From positions 1 through 32,279 of the forward strand of contig CALVBH010000052.1 of NCBI GenBank assembly GCA_944325765.1: DNA of 32,279 bases. Direction: 5' to 3'. Positions 14,390 to 23,600 of the stretch are shown here, piece after piece. Below the pieces are notes generated by a model that saw only the letters and a program-made list of their open reading frames with translations, searched no databases and had not been told where the DNA came from. The position numbers and the translations under genes are program-made. The stretch is from an uncultured Bacteroidales bacterium (GTDB taxonomy: Bacteria; Bacteroidota; Bacteroidia; Bacteroidales; UBA932). How positions within the stretch are numbered: position 1 is the first letter of the stretch; every line of letters begins with the position of its first letter.

Positions 14390-16069
14390 ATGATTACGGA
14401 TTTTCTTGAACTCGGACTTTCGAATGAGATATTGAATGCAGTGGCCGAGCTGGGCTTCGAGAAGCCCACTCCTGTCCAGTCCCGCATAATCCCGCAGTTG
14501 CTTATGGAAGACGGCGACATTGTCTGTCTGGCACAGACAGGCACGGGAAAAACAGCGGCTTTCGGGCTCCCGGCATTGGAATATCTGGATATCAGGGATA
14601 AGGGGACACAGGTACTGGTCCTGTGTCCGACGAGAGAATTGTGCCGTCAGATCCATGAGGATTTGACGGCATATTCAAAGTATATTTCAGGCATCAGGAT
14701 TGTGCCTGTATATGGCGGAGCAGGGATTCTGGGACAGATCAGGGAACTGAAAAAGGGGGCGCAGATCATCGTGGCGACGCCGGGAAGGCTTCTCGACCTG
14801 CTGAAACGCGATGCGGCCGATATTTCCGGTATTTCGACCCTGATAATGGACGAGGCTGACGAAATGCTCGACATGGGGTTCAAGGATGAGCTTGACGCCA
14901 TTCTCAGTCAGGCTCCGCAGTCGAGACGCACGCTTCTGTTTTCCGCCACCCTGCCCAGGGAAGTGGAAAGAATAGCGAAAAGCTACATGAAAAATCCCGA
15001 TATCGTCACCGTCGGAGAGCGGAATGCCGGTGCCGACAATGTGGAGCATTTCTATTATATGGTGCTGGAGGAAGACAGATATGCCGCAATGAAACGTATA
15101 GCCGACTACCATCCCGACATATACGCCATAGTTTTCTGCCGGACACGTGAAGAGACGAAGAAAATAGCGGATGCCCTCCAGCGCGACGGTTACGATGCGG
15201 ATGCGCTCCACGGGGACCTGTCGCAGGCCCAGCGGGATTATGTCATGGACAGGTTCAAGCGGAAGGCCCTGCATTTCCTTGTGGCTACGGATGTGGCTGC
15301 GCGTGGAATCGACGTGAGCGACCTTACCCACGTGATAAACTACAACCTGCCTCAGGAAACAGAACTTTACACCCACAGAAGCGGCCGTACAGGGCGTGCA
15401 GACAAGAAAGGAGTCTCTATAGCCATCATAAACCAGAGGGAGAAGGGGAAGATCAGGAAAATCGAGGCCGCCATTAAAAAACAGTTCACCAGACTGCCGG
15501 TACCTGGAGCACGGGAAATCTGCGAAAAGCAGCTGTTCCATCTGATCAATGAAATCAACGGTGCCGAGGTAGGCCGGGAGATAGACTCTTTTATGCCGGC
15601 CATAGAAGAACTTTGGGGAAGCATGTCCCGGGAAGAACTCGTAAAGAAGATGCTTTCATACGAATTCAACCGCTTCTTCGAATATTACCGCAAGGCCAAG
15701 GACATAAACATCCCTGAGAAACCGGAACGCAAAACAGCCGGAAAGAAAGCGGCTTCAGATGACGGCCGCACAGCAGACTCGCCGGACGACAAAGTGAGGA
15801 AGCCGGCTGACGGCAATCCCGGAAAATGTGAAAAAGGCTATACATGGCTTAAAATCAGCCTCGGCTACAGGAACAGAATCATCCCGCGCGACATCATAGG
15901 CATAATGCGGGCCTGCGGCATAGGAAAAAATGCAGTGGGCAAAATCGAGATATTCAACGACTTCCTGTATGTAGCCCTGCAGAACAACGTGGCAGGATAC
16001 GCCAAATCGCAGATCGACGGAGCTTCCTACAACAGAAAACGGCTCAGCGCCTGGCTCATCAAAGACTGA
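14390..16069 (+). CDS. DEAD-box ATP-dependent RNA helicase with DbpA-type RNA-binding domain
   Basis: This 559-residue RNA helicase has the full motif set: the Q-motif (F23 to Q30), motif I AQTGTGKT at 48-55, PTREL at 80-84, DEAD at 154-157, SAT at 185-187 and HRSGRTGR at 329-336. A charged linker (about 430-475, rich in Lys and Asp) leads to a C-terminal domain (about 480-559) containing YTWLKISLGYRNRIIPRDIIGIM. This resembles the DbpA/CsdA-type RNA-binding RRM (PF03880) that targets structured RNA such as rRNA. A role in ribosome assembly or cold adaptation is likely by family, but not proven. Its TGA directly abuts the stop of the convergent phosphatidyltransferase gene. Confidence 0.93.
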   Translation: MITDFLELGLSNEILNAVAELGFEKPTPVQSRIIPQLLMEDGDIVCLAQTGTGKTAAFGLPALEYLDIRDKGTQVLVLCPTRELCRQIHEDLTAYSKYISGIRIVPVYGGAGILGQIRELKKGAQIIVATPGRLLDLLKRDAADISGISTLIMDEADEMLDMGFKDELDAILSQAPQSRRTLLFSATLPREVERIAKSYMKNPDIVTVGERNAGADNVEHFYYMVLEEDRYAAMKRIADYHPDIYAIVFCRTREETKKIADALQRDGYDADALHGDLSQAQRDYVMDRFKRKALHFLVATDVAARGIDVSDLTHVINYNLPQETELYTHRSGRTGRADKKGVSIAIINQREKGKIRKIEAAIKKQFTRLPVPGAREICEKQLFHLINEINGAEVGREIDSFMPAIEELWGSMSREELVKKMLSYEFNRFFEYYRKAKDINIPEKPERKTAGKKAASDDGRTADSPDDKVRKPADGNPGKCEKGYTWLKISLGYRNRIIPRDIIGIMRACGIGKNAVGKIEIFNDFLYVALQNNVAGYAKSQIDGASYNRKRLSAWLIKD

Positions 16070-16768
16070 TCAGGGCATAGGATCGATTTTATCGTAATCC
16101 CGCGCATCCTTTATGACTGTCACGACATAAATCAGGATGAGGACAAGCAGAATCACCGAAGCTGCCAGGTCCAAGGCGCTCATGACGACAGACTTGCCTC
16201 CCAAAGCCACCGTCGTCGAGAATTCGCGGACCGGTCCGGCGTAAATGAGTACTGTATTTATGAGTATCATTATGATTCTGAACTCGGTAGGTCCCATCTT
16301 CGCGTATGTAAGGCAGAATTCCTTTTTCAGATGCGCATTTACGCTGACATTTATGGTCAGCATCAGGTAAACCACCAGTATCAGCAGGGCGATTTCGATA
16401 TGGACAAGACCGGAAAGCCCTGCCCCAAGAAACATTATGACTTCGTTTATCGCGTCCACCGTATGGTCGAGGTAATAGCCGTAGACCGGGCGTTGTTTGT
16501 TCCTTACACGCGCGAGAGTTCCGTCCAAAGAATCTCCGTACCAGTTTATGACAAAGCCCAAAGAACTGAACCACAGCCAGTTTATATTCTGAGTCCCGGC
16601 CAGGATAAAGCCTGCGGCCACGACTACGGCGCCCAAAGTACCTATTACCGTAAGAATGTCAGATGTCATCCAGGCAGGCTGGCGTTCAGCCAGCCAGACC
16701 AACACTTTTTTCTCCACACCGTTCAGCAATGAAGTCTGGATTCTCACCGATTCCTCTCTCTTGCTCAT
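16070..16768 (-). CDS. CDP-alcohol phosphatidyltransferase family membrane protein
   Basis: This 232-residue integral membrane enzyme transfers a phosphatidyl group from CDP-diacylglycerol (or an analogous CDP-alcohol) to an acceptor. The family signature is intact: D79xxD82G83xxA86R87, nine residues, then G97xxxD101xxxD105. These residues coordinate the metal and the CDP group. About six hydrophobic segments are apparent. The acceptor alcohol cannot be inferred. The gene follows the PlsC-like acyltransferase on the same strand after an 81-bp gap, which fits a shared role in phospholipid or glycolipid synthesis. Its stop abuts the stop of the helicase gene within the palindrome TGATCA. Confidence 0.9.
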   Translation of the reverse strand: MSKREESVRIQTSLLNGVEKKVLVWLAERQPAWMTSDILTVIGTLGAVVVAAGFILAGTQNINWLWFSSLGFVINWYGDSLDGTLARVRNKQRPVYGYYLDHTVDAINEVIMFLGAGLSGLVHIEIALLILVVYLMLTINVSVNAHLKKEFCLTYAKMGPTEFRIIMILINTVLIYAGPVREFSTTVALGGKSVVMSALDLAASVILLVLILIYVVTVIKDARDYDKIDPMP

Positions 16769-16849
16769 AAAAATTTCATTTATTCCTATAAAAATAGCAA
16801 TAAAAAGTCAATAATCGGAATTCAGTCTTTAAAAATTCGCCCGGGATTT

Positions 16850-17668
16850 TCATATCGGCAATGAATATACGCTGTCTCTCAGGAACTTGCCGAACGACAG
16901 AGGATCTGCTAATTCTGCCTGCCGTTCCGGTGGAATCACAGGCCCAATAATGACCCGTGCCTCCTTCCCTCTCTTGTTGAAAACCTCGGACGGAAGTCTC
17001 AGAAGCCTGACTCTCCAGTCGATGAGACCGAGACCATAATAAAACAGGGAATTCCTGTCGGCAAACTTTACGGGTACTATCGGGACCTTCAGTTTCATAA
17101 TGAGTCTGATAATCGGCTCCTGCCATTCCCTGTCCCTGATGCATCTGTCTCTTAGACTCAGGTCCGAAACGGCGCCTGAAGGGAAAATCCCGAGCGGATG
17201 CCCCTCCCTGACATGTCTGACCGCTTCCTTTATGCCTGCTATGCTGTCTTTGGTCGGAGCCGTACGCTCGTTCCCGGTAGGAGTAACGTTGATGAAATTC
17301 GGTCCGAGCGCTTCGATCCGCGCCAGTATCCTGTTTACCAGAATTTTATAATCCGGTCTCAAGTGTCCGAAAAGGTCGGCGAGGATGACTCCGTCTATGC
17401 TTCCGTATGGATGGTTGCTGACCGTTATGAAAGGTCCGCTGTTCAAAGTATCCGGAATCTCTCTGCCATATACCTTGTATTCCACTCCGATATCGCGCAA
17501 TACCGCTCCGGCAAAATCGGGCCCCTGCTGGGCGCAGTTCCTGTCGTACAGTTCGTTTATTTTCTCTACGGAAAGTATCTTAAGCAATGACCTGCATACG
17601 GCATTTCCAATGCGTCCTCTGAAAAGAGGCGTTGTCTTCTCTATTTCATCGAGTGTCAGCAGCGGCAT
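16850..17668 (-). CDS. PlsC-like lysophospholipid/glycerophosphate acyltransferase
   Basis: This 272-residue protein is an LPLAT-superfamily acyltransferase. Motif I is NHPYGSID, with H86 and D92 forming the NHx4D-type catalytic pair. The acyl-acceptor phosphate-binding block is GIFPSGAVSDLS (about 160-171), a variant of the common EGTRS region. Members of this subgroup in Bacteroidota act on lysophosphatidic acid or on other amine-linked lipids, so the exact substrate is open. The ATG at 17668 is only 4 bp from the terminal repeat of the hairpin element at 17673-17953, so the ribosome-binding region and leader come from that element. Confidence 0.85.
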   Translation of the reverse strand: MPLLTLDEIEKTTPLFRGRIGNAVCRSLLKILSVEKINELYDRNCAQQGPDFAGAVLRDIGVEYKVYGREIPDTLNSGPFITVSNHPYGSIDGVILADLFGHLRPDYKILVNRILARIEALGPNFINVTPTGNERTAPTKDSIAGIKEAVRHVREGHPLGIFPSGAVSDLSLRDRCIRDREWQEPIIRLIMKLKVPIVPVKFADRNSLFYYGLGLIDWRVRLLRLPSEVFNKRGKEARVIIGPVIPPERQAELADPLSFGKFLRDSVYSLPI

Positions 17669-17672
17669 AATC

Positions 17673-17953
17673 TAACGTCAGTTCGACGAATTTATGTTGT
17701 TCAGCACTAAGGAATTCGTCGAACAGTCGTTAAGGATTTCTTTGAAATCCTATTGTTTTAAACCCCAGTCGCTGTGGCGACAGCCCCTTTTCAAGGGGCG
17801 TCACCCCCATTTTCTGCTCGCTCTCGAATATCCACAGGATATTCTCGTAAACCGCTCCCGACCTCGCCGGGGGCTCGTCGCAGGACATTTGTCCTGCTCC
17901 TCAGTGGTAGTTCGATGGTTTTCAATAAATCGAATTTCATCGAACTCACGTTA
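17673..17953. mobile_element. 281-bp hairpin-array element with terminal inverted repeats (MITE/REP-like, unclassified)
   Basis: Most of the 436-bp gap between divergent genes is filled by this element. Its ends are imperfect inverted repeats matching at 18 of 21 positions: TAACGTCAGTTCGACGAA on the left, and TAACGTGAGTTCGATGAA read inward from the right. Inside are consecutive stems: 17681-17692/17713-17724 (12 bp perfect), 17733-17740/17744-17751 (8 bp), 17768-17772/17777-17781 (5 bp), 17783-17789/17793-17799 (7 bp), 17826-17833/17837-17844 (8 bp), 17880-17886/17891-17897 (7 bp) and 17909-17917/17938-17946 (9 bp). The core AGTTCGAYG occurs four times in alternating orientation. No transposase or convincing gene lies within it. 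It could be a non-autonomous transposable element, an extragenic palindrome array, a structured RNA, or an invertible segment. Confidence 0.7.
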
Positions 17954-18010
17954 AAATATATATCGGATTTTTAACGGCTTCATGATGTGAATATAAGATT
18001 TTTGCCATAA

Positions 18011-18044
18011 TTTTTTTCTTTTTCCGCAGGTTTTTTTTCTTTTT
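18011..18044. repeat. Direct repeat of T-rich tracts (T7CT5 and T8CT5)
   Basis: Two nearly identical pyrimidine tracts, T7-C-T5 (18011-18023) and T8-C-T5 (18031-18044), are separated by seven bases. They lie 28-61 bp upstream of the -7 element at 18072. They could act as a curved or AT-rich upstream element, and they are prone to length change. Confidence 0.55.
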
Positions 18045-18071
18045 ATTACAGTCCGGGGAGTTCCGACAGCC

Positions 18072-18079
18072 TATTTTTG
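18072..18079 (+). promoter_or_regulatory. Predicted -7 element for the fimbrillin-like lipoprotein (TATTTTTG)
   Basis: TATTTTTG matches TAnnTTTG and lies 25 bp before the ATG at 18105. No TTTG is visible at -33; a T-rich direct repeat lies further upstream. Confidence 0.5.
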
Positions 18080-18104
18080 CGGCAACAACCAAAGTCGGAA
18101 AGAT

Positions 18105-20009
18105 ATGCGATTCATTAATTTTGGCCTGTTTTTCAGAAAGTCTGAAAAAGGTATTGCGATGCTTGCCGTTTCCGCTGCAGTGGGCCTGCAGGCAGTGACC
18201 GGCTGTGTAAAGACAGAACCCGGGATATGGAAAAGTCCCGAATCCGCGACAGACAGTCCGGACAGGAAAAAGGTTTCCGTAGTATTCAAGCCATACATAG
18301 GTTATCCGGAAGTAAAGGCTGCCGACAATACGGTCAGAAACCTGCTCGTTTCCATATACAGTGAAGGTTCGCTGGTCGAAGAACTGAATCTGGGGAACGG
18401 CGGTGAAGGGTCTGCCGAGCTGTATACGGGAAAAGAATATACGTACTATGCCAGTGCCAACCTGACGCGCTCCACCGGACTGAAAACGGAAGCCGAAATA
18501 GAGGCTGTCCGCGTGCCTGTAAATCCGTCCGAGCCGTCAGGAGGCTTTCCGATGGCGGCGGCCGGGGATTTCAGCGTATCGGAAGATGATGCCACTGTGG
18601 ACATAATGCTGGAAAGACTGTACTCTAAAATACGCTTCAGCGTGGATTTCGCCGAAACGCAGGATCTGGACATCTCATCAGTGCGCATAAAACAGGCTGC
18701 CGCCAGTGTCACGCCTTTCACCCGGTCGCGGGTCGTTTCCGTAAGTGACGGTGATGCAGCCACGGCTTCCGAAATCATTACCTTGAATTCTGCGGGACAG
18801 ATAGAATTCTATGTTCCCGAAAACTGTCAGGGAGTACTCCTGCCGTCGAATACCGACCCTTCGCAGAAAATCCCGGACAATATACTTTCGAATGCCCACT
18901 TGTGTACATATATCGAAGTGAAGGGATCATTGGCCGGAGAGCAGATTTATGCGGGAGAGGTGACCTACAGGTTTTACCTTGGCCAGGATGCCGCATCGGA
19001 CTTCAATGTCATCAGGAATACGGAGAATACCGTCACACTGGTTCCGTCCAGAGATGCGTTGGGCTCTCCGTCCTGGCAGATTGACACTGACAAGCTCTAT
19101 GCAGAAGTCCCTTTCGTCCTGTTCGGGGATGACGGATGGTACAGTTATCAGTACAGAGATGAATTCATCAGGAAACAGCTGCGCTATTCTGACTATGACC
19201 CGCAGTGGAAGAAAGTGCTCAGGACAGAAAAAGGATATGTCGGTCTGTGTGAAGTCTCCAAGATCGCGGATGCCATGCTGTTTTCCGCGGACGGACGTGA
19301 ATGGGATCTGGAACTTGAAGACTACCTGTTTGGTCAGGCAGAGAAACTCCTGTACGGAGGCGGTGTTTTCATAGCCACGGCTCCCAAAATGAGTATCTCA
19401 GGCAAGGATCCGGGATACTATATGTCCACGGACGGCAAGGATTGGAACAGACGCACTACCGGATACAAAAAAGGCAGTCCGATAAGTGCAGCCTACGGCG
19501 ACGGGACCTTTCTGCTGTGCGGGAATACATACGTCTGGACCTCGACTGATGCAAAATCGTGGAATTTCGCTTTCGGTCCTGCCGAAATGCCTTTCGCGAC
19601 ATTTACTGACGGCAAATTCACAGGACTTATGGAACCGGGAAAGGGCAAGGCGTATACATCCTCTGACAAAGGCAAGACCTGGACAAAACAAACCTGTACT
19701 TTCGATGCCGACGCCTCGTCCTACGAAGACTATGCGTACGGAAACGGGATACACCTGATGTGTACCGACACCCACCTGTTCCGGAGCAGCGACTGTCTGA
19801 CCTGGCAGAGGGTCACGGCTCTGAGCGGCTGCACGGACTTCTGCGTCGATTTCCGGGACGGAGTATTCATCGTGGCATATAAGAAAAGCACAGGCGGCGG
19901 GAAATTTACCTTTGTATCTACTTCTTTCAACGGCTATGACTGGACAGAAATCGCCTCCTACGACGGTGATGAAGGCGTTACGGCGAACGACATATGCATA
20001 GTAGGCTGA
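18105..20009 (+). CDS. Surface lipoprotein: fimbrillin-like N-terminus plus Asp-box (BNR-like) propeller repeats
   Basis: This 634-residue protein has an N-terminal signal with a hydrophobic stretch (about 17-31) ending in a lipobox-like AVTGC, with C34 as the predicted lipidated cysteine. Residues about 55-320 resemble the fimbrillin / Mfa2-FimB-like fold of Bacteroidales: VSVVFKPY, NLLVSIYSEGSLVEEL, YTYYASANL, and LERLYSKIRFSVDF, which recalls the conserved lipoprotein domain. From about 340 onward are repeated Asp-box-type strands, for example STDGKDWNRR, STDAKSWNF, SSDKGKTWTKQ and SSDCLTWQRV, as in BNR or sialidase-type beta-propellers. No sialidase catalytic residues can be assigned. It probably sits on the cell surface as an adhesin or fimbrial anchor/tip-like protein; this is inference. 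No fimbrial major subunit lies nearby. Confidence 0.75.
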   Translation: MRFINFGLFFRKSEKGIAMLAVSAAVGLQAVTGCVKTEPGIWKSPESATDSPDRKKVSVVFKPYIGYPEVKAADNTVRNLLVSIYSEGSLVEELNLGNGGEGSAELYTGKEYTYYASANLTRSTGLKTEAEIEAVRVPVNPSEPSGGFPMAAAGDFSVSEDDATVDIMLERLYSKIRFSVDFAETQDLDISSVRIKQAAASVTPFTRSRVVSVSDGDAATASEIITLNSAGQIEFYVPENCQGVLLPSNTDPSQKIPDNILSNAHLCTYIEVKGSLAGEQIYAGEVTYRFYLGQDAASDFNVIRNTENTVTLVPSRDALGSPSWQIDTDKLYAEVPFVLFGDDGWYSYQYRDEFIRKQLRYSDYDPQWKKVLRTEKGYVGLCEVSKIADAMLFSADGREWDLELEDYLFGQAEKLLYGGGVFIATAPKMSISGKDPGYYMSTDGKDWNRRTTGYKKGSPISAAYGDGTFLLCGNTYVWTSTDAKSWNFAFGPAEMPFATFTDGKFTGLMEPGKGKAYTSSDKGKTWTKQTCTFDADASSYEDYAYGNGIHLMCTDTHLFRSSDCLTWQRVTALSGCTDFCVDFRDGVFIVAYKKSTGGGKFTFVSTSFNGYDWTEIASYDGDEGVTANDICIVG

Positions 20010-20065
20010 AAAACTGTTGGATTTCTGGCCGGAAAAGCATATAATTGCCATAAAACCGACTGTAT

Positions 20066-20677
20066 ATGCTTATACGACTTTATGACAAGGATAACGATCC
20101 TTCCGTTATGGCTCAAATAAAAGACGTGCTCGAAGACGGAGGAATCATCATATATCCGACGGATACTATGTATGCCATCGGGTGTCATGCACTGAAAGAA
20201 CGTGCAGTGGAGAAAATCTGCAGGATTAAGGATACGGATCCCCGGAAGAACAACCTTTCGATTATCTGTTATGACCTGAGTGAAATCAGCAGGTATGCCA
20301 GAATCGGAAACGCCACGTTCAAACTGATGAAGAAGAATCTTCCGGGACCGTTTACGTTCATTCTCGAAGGCACGTCGAAACTGCCCAAAATTTTCAGAAG
20401 CAGAAAGGAAATCGGGGTAAGGATGCCTGACAACGGGATAATCATGGCGATTGCACGGGAACTCGGCGCCCCGATAATGACCGCGACCATCCCGTATGAT
20501 GAGGACGAAGACCCGGGATATGCCACCGACCCGGAACTCATATATGAAAAGTGGGGCAGGACAGCGGATATTACGATAGACGGCGGACAAGGCAGTCTCG
20601 CCCTGTCCACCGTCGTCGATTGTACTTCCCCCGACTTTTCCATTATCCGCCAGGGAGTTGGAGAACTGGAATATTAA
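20066..20677 (+). CDS. YciO-type member of the Sua5/YrdC/YciO family
   Basis: This 203-residue protein has the YrdC-like fold used to make threonylcarbamoyl-AMP for tRNA t6A modification. The sequence resembles the YciO branch rather than TsaC/Sua5: IIIYPTDTMYAIGC at 27-40, the CYDLSEISRYARIGNATFKLMKKNLPG stretch, FTFILEGT, and IGVRMPDNGIIMAIA. YciO is a paralog whose in vivo role is less settled than that of TsaC. Another TsaC/Sua5 gene may exist elsewhere in the genome. The stop codon overlaps that of convergent carB by 3 bp (TTAA at 20674-20677). A weak -7-like TATAATTG precedes the gene. Confidence 0.88.
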   Translation: MLIRLYDKDNDPSVMAQIKDVLEDGGIIIYPTDTMYAIGCHALKERAVEKICRIKDTDPRKNNLSIICYDLSEISRYARIGNATFKLMKKNLPGPFTFILEGTSKLPKIFRSRKEIGVRMPDNGIIMAIARELGAPIMTATIPYDEDEDPGYATDPELIYEKWGRTADITIDGGQGSLALSTVVDCTSPDFSIIRQGVGELEY

Positions 20678-23600
20678 TATTCGTTCCAGGCCTTGATCTG
20701 GATATCGTCCATGCTCATGCTGCAGAATGCCCTGATGAACGCCGTTGCTAATCTGGCATTGGTAATCAGAGGAATATTGAAGTCTATCGCAGCACGCCTG
20801 ATCTTGTACCCGTTTTCGAGTTCGACATTCGTGAAATTCTTCGGGATATTGACCACCAGGTCGATTTCCTTTTCCTGAAGCATTTTCAGTGCGGAATCGA
20901 ACTGTGAAGACAGTGTCGGATCCTCGCATTCGCTCGGCCAAAGCACCCTCGTGGCGGAAACTTCGTTCTCCACGAGATATCTGTAGGTTCCTCCGGTCGC
21001 GAAAATCGTATAACCGTGACTTGCCAGCAGGCGGCAGGCATTCAGCAGGTCTGCTTTCTGCAGGGCATCGCCTGAAGACACGAGGATATTCTTCTCCGGA
21101 ATACGGTATCCCACGGAAAGTATTGATTTGAGCAGTGCCTCGTTGAAGTCATCGCCGAGACAGCCGACTTCCCCGGTAGAAGCCATGTCCACTCCCAGAA
21201 TCGGGTCGGCCTGATGCAGACGGGAGAACGAGAACTGGGAAGCCTTGATGCCCACATAATCGAGGTCGAAAGCGCTCTTGTGCGGAGCAGCAGGTTTCAG
21301 CCCGAGCATTACCTTTGTGGCCAGTTCTATAAGGTTTATCTTCAGAATCTTCGATACGAACGGGAAACTCCTCGATGCGCGGAGATTGCATTCTATCACC
21401 TTGATTTCGTTCTCCTTGGCCAGGAACTGGATGTTGAAAGGCCCAGAAATCTCCAGCGCGGCGGCTATCTTCTTGGCTATCTTCTTTATACGGCGGACAG
21501 TCTCGATATAGAGCTTCTGCGGAGGGAACTGGATGGTGGCATCTCCGGAGTGTACGCCGGCAAACTCGACATGCTCGGAAATGGCGTAAGCGATGATTTC
21601 GCCGGCATCGGCTACTGCATCGAACTCTATTTCCTTGCATCTCTGCATGAATTCGCTGACTACGACCGGATGCTTCTTGGATACTTCGGCTGCGAGAGAG
21701 AGGAAGCGGCGAAGCTCCTCCTCATTGTAGCAGACATTCATGGCCGCTCCGGAAAGCACGTATGACGGACGTACGAGAACCGGATAACCCACCTTGGCCA
21801 CGAAGTCATGGACATCATCCAGAGTGGTCAGCTCCCTCCATTTAGGCTGGTCAATGCCGAGCGCGTCCACGATGGAGGAGAATTTGTGGCGGTCTTCAGC
21901 CTTGTCGATGCTCGTGGCCTTCGTACCCAGAATATTCACTCCGCTCCTGTCGAGTCTGAGAGCCAGATTGTTCGGTATCTGACCTCCGACGGAAACCACC
22001 AGACCGTATGGCTGTTCGAGTTCGTAAATATCCATCACCCTCTCGAATGTCAGTTCATCGAAGTAAAGACGGTCGCTCATGTCATAGTCGGTAGACACCG
22101 TTTCAGGGTTGTAATTTATCATTACACCGCGGTATCCCTGCTCCCTGATAGTCTGGAGTGCATTTACCGAACACCAGTCGAACTCCACGGACGAACCTAT
22201 GCGGTACGCGCCGGAACCCAGGACGATTACGGACTTGTGGTCGTGCAGATATTTGACATCGTTGAAATTGCCGTTATATGTCAGATACAGATAATTCGTC
22301 GCTGCAGGGAACTCCGCTGCCAGAGTGTCTATCTGTTTTACGCAAGGGACTATCCCGTGTGCCTTTCTGAAAACGCGTACGATATTCTGCGCTTCTTCGC
22401 TGTCGAGTCTGTCCTTGTAGAGTGCCCGTCCTATCTGGAAATCGGAGAAGCCCTGTTTCTTGGCCTGGGCAAGCAGTTCCAGCGGCATCGCTTCGCAGTT
22501 GTCGAATTTAAGCATTTCGTTGTACGTAGCCACGATTCTGGCAAGCTTGTCGAGGAACCAGCGGTCGATTTTGGTCAGATCATGAATCTGGTCTACCGTA
22601 TATCCGGCACGCATAGCCTTGGATATCACGAATATCCTGTTGTCCGTAGGCTCTTTCAGCGCCTCGTCTATGTCCTCGACCTTAAGCTCCTTGTTCCCTA
22701 CAAAGCCGTGGGCTCCCTGCCCTATCATACGCAGGCCCTTCTGGATGGCTTCCTCGAAGCTTCTTCCGATAGACATCACCTCTCCGACACTCTTCATGCT
22801 GGAGCCTATCTTTCTCGAAACTCCATGGAACTTGGTCAGGTCCCAACGAGGTATCTTGCAGACTATGTAATCGATGGCCGGTTCGAAAAATGCCGGAGTC
22901 ACCTTGGTCACGGAATTCTTCAGGTCGAAAAGGCCGTAGCCGAGACCGAGTTTGGCTGCCACGAAAGCAAGAGGATAACCTGTAGCCTTCGAAGCGAGGG
23001 CGGAAGACCGGCTCAGCCTTGCATTCACCTCTATCACCCTGTATTCCATGGAATTCGGATCGTATGCGAACTGTACGTTGCACTCCCCGACTATGCCCAC
23101 GTGGCGGACTATCTTGATGGCAAGGTCCCTGAGATATTCCACATCATCGTTGTCGAGGGTCTGGCACGGCGCCACTACGATACTCTCTCCGGTATGGATG
23201 CCGAGCGGGTCGAAATTTTCCATGTTGCAGACCGTTATGCAGTTGTCATAACGGTCCCTGACCACTTCGTATTCTATTTCCTTCCAGCCTTTCAGAGACT
23301 TCTCCACTAAAACCTGCGGAGAGAACGAGAAAGCTTTTTCAGCCACGTCGAAAAGCTGGGCTTCGTTGTCGCAGAAACCGGAACCGAGTCCGCCCAGAGC
23401 GTATGCTGCACGCAGGATTACTGGATACCCGAGTTCCTGCGCGGCGGCACGTGCCTGCTCTATGTTTTCCGTAGCGTGCGATTTGATGGTCTTGATGTCT
23501 ATCTGGTCGAGTTTCTCGATGAACAGCTCCCTGTCTTCAGTGTCAATAATGGCCTGTACAGGCGTTCCGAGAACCTTTATATTGTACTTTTCGAGAACTC

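Noticed and set aside
17694..17954. Open frames of 86 and 66 codons inside the hairpin element
   Set aside because: Their sequence simply translates the palindromic stems, there is no domain or start context, and the hairpin structure explains the DNA better.
21808..23310. A 500-codon open frame on the plus strand opposite carB
   Set aside because: It is antisense to an intact, highly conserved carB and has no recognisable domain. It reflects codon bias of carB rather than a gene.
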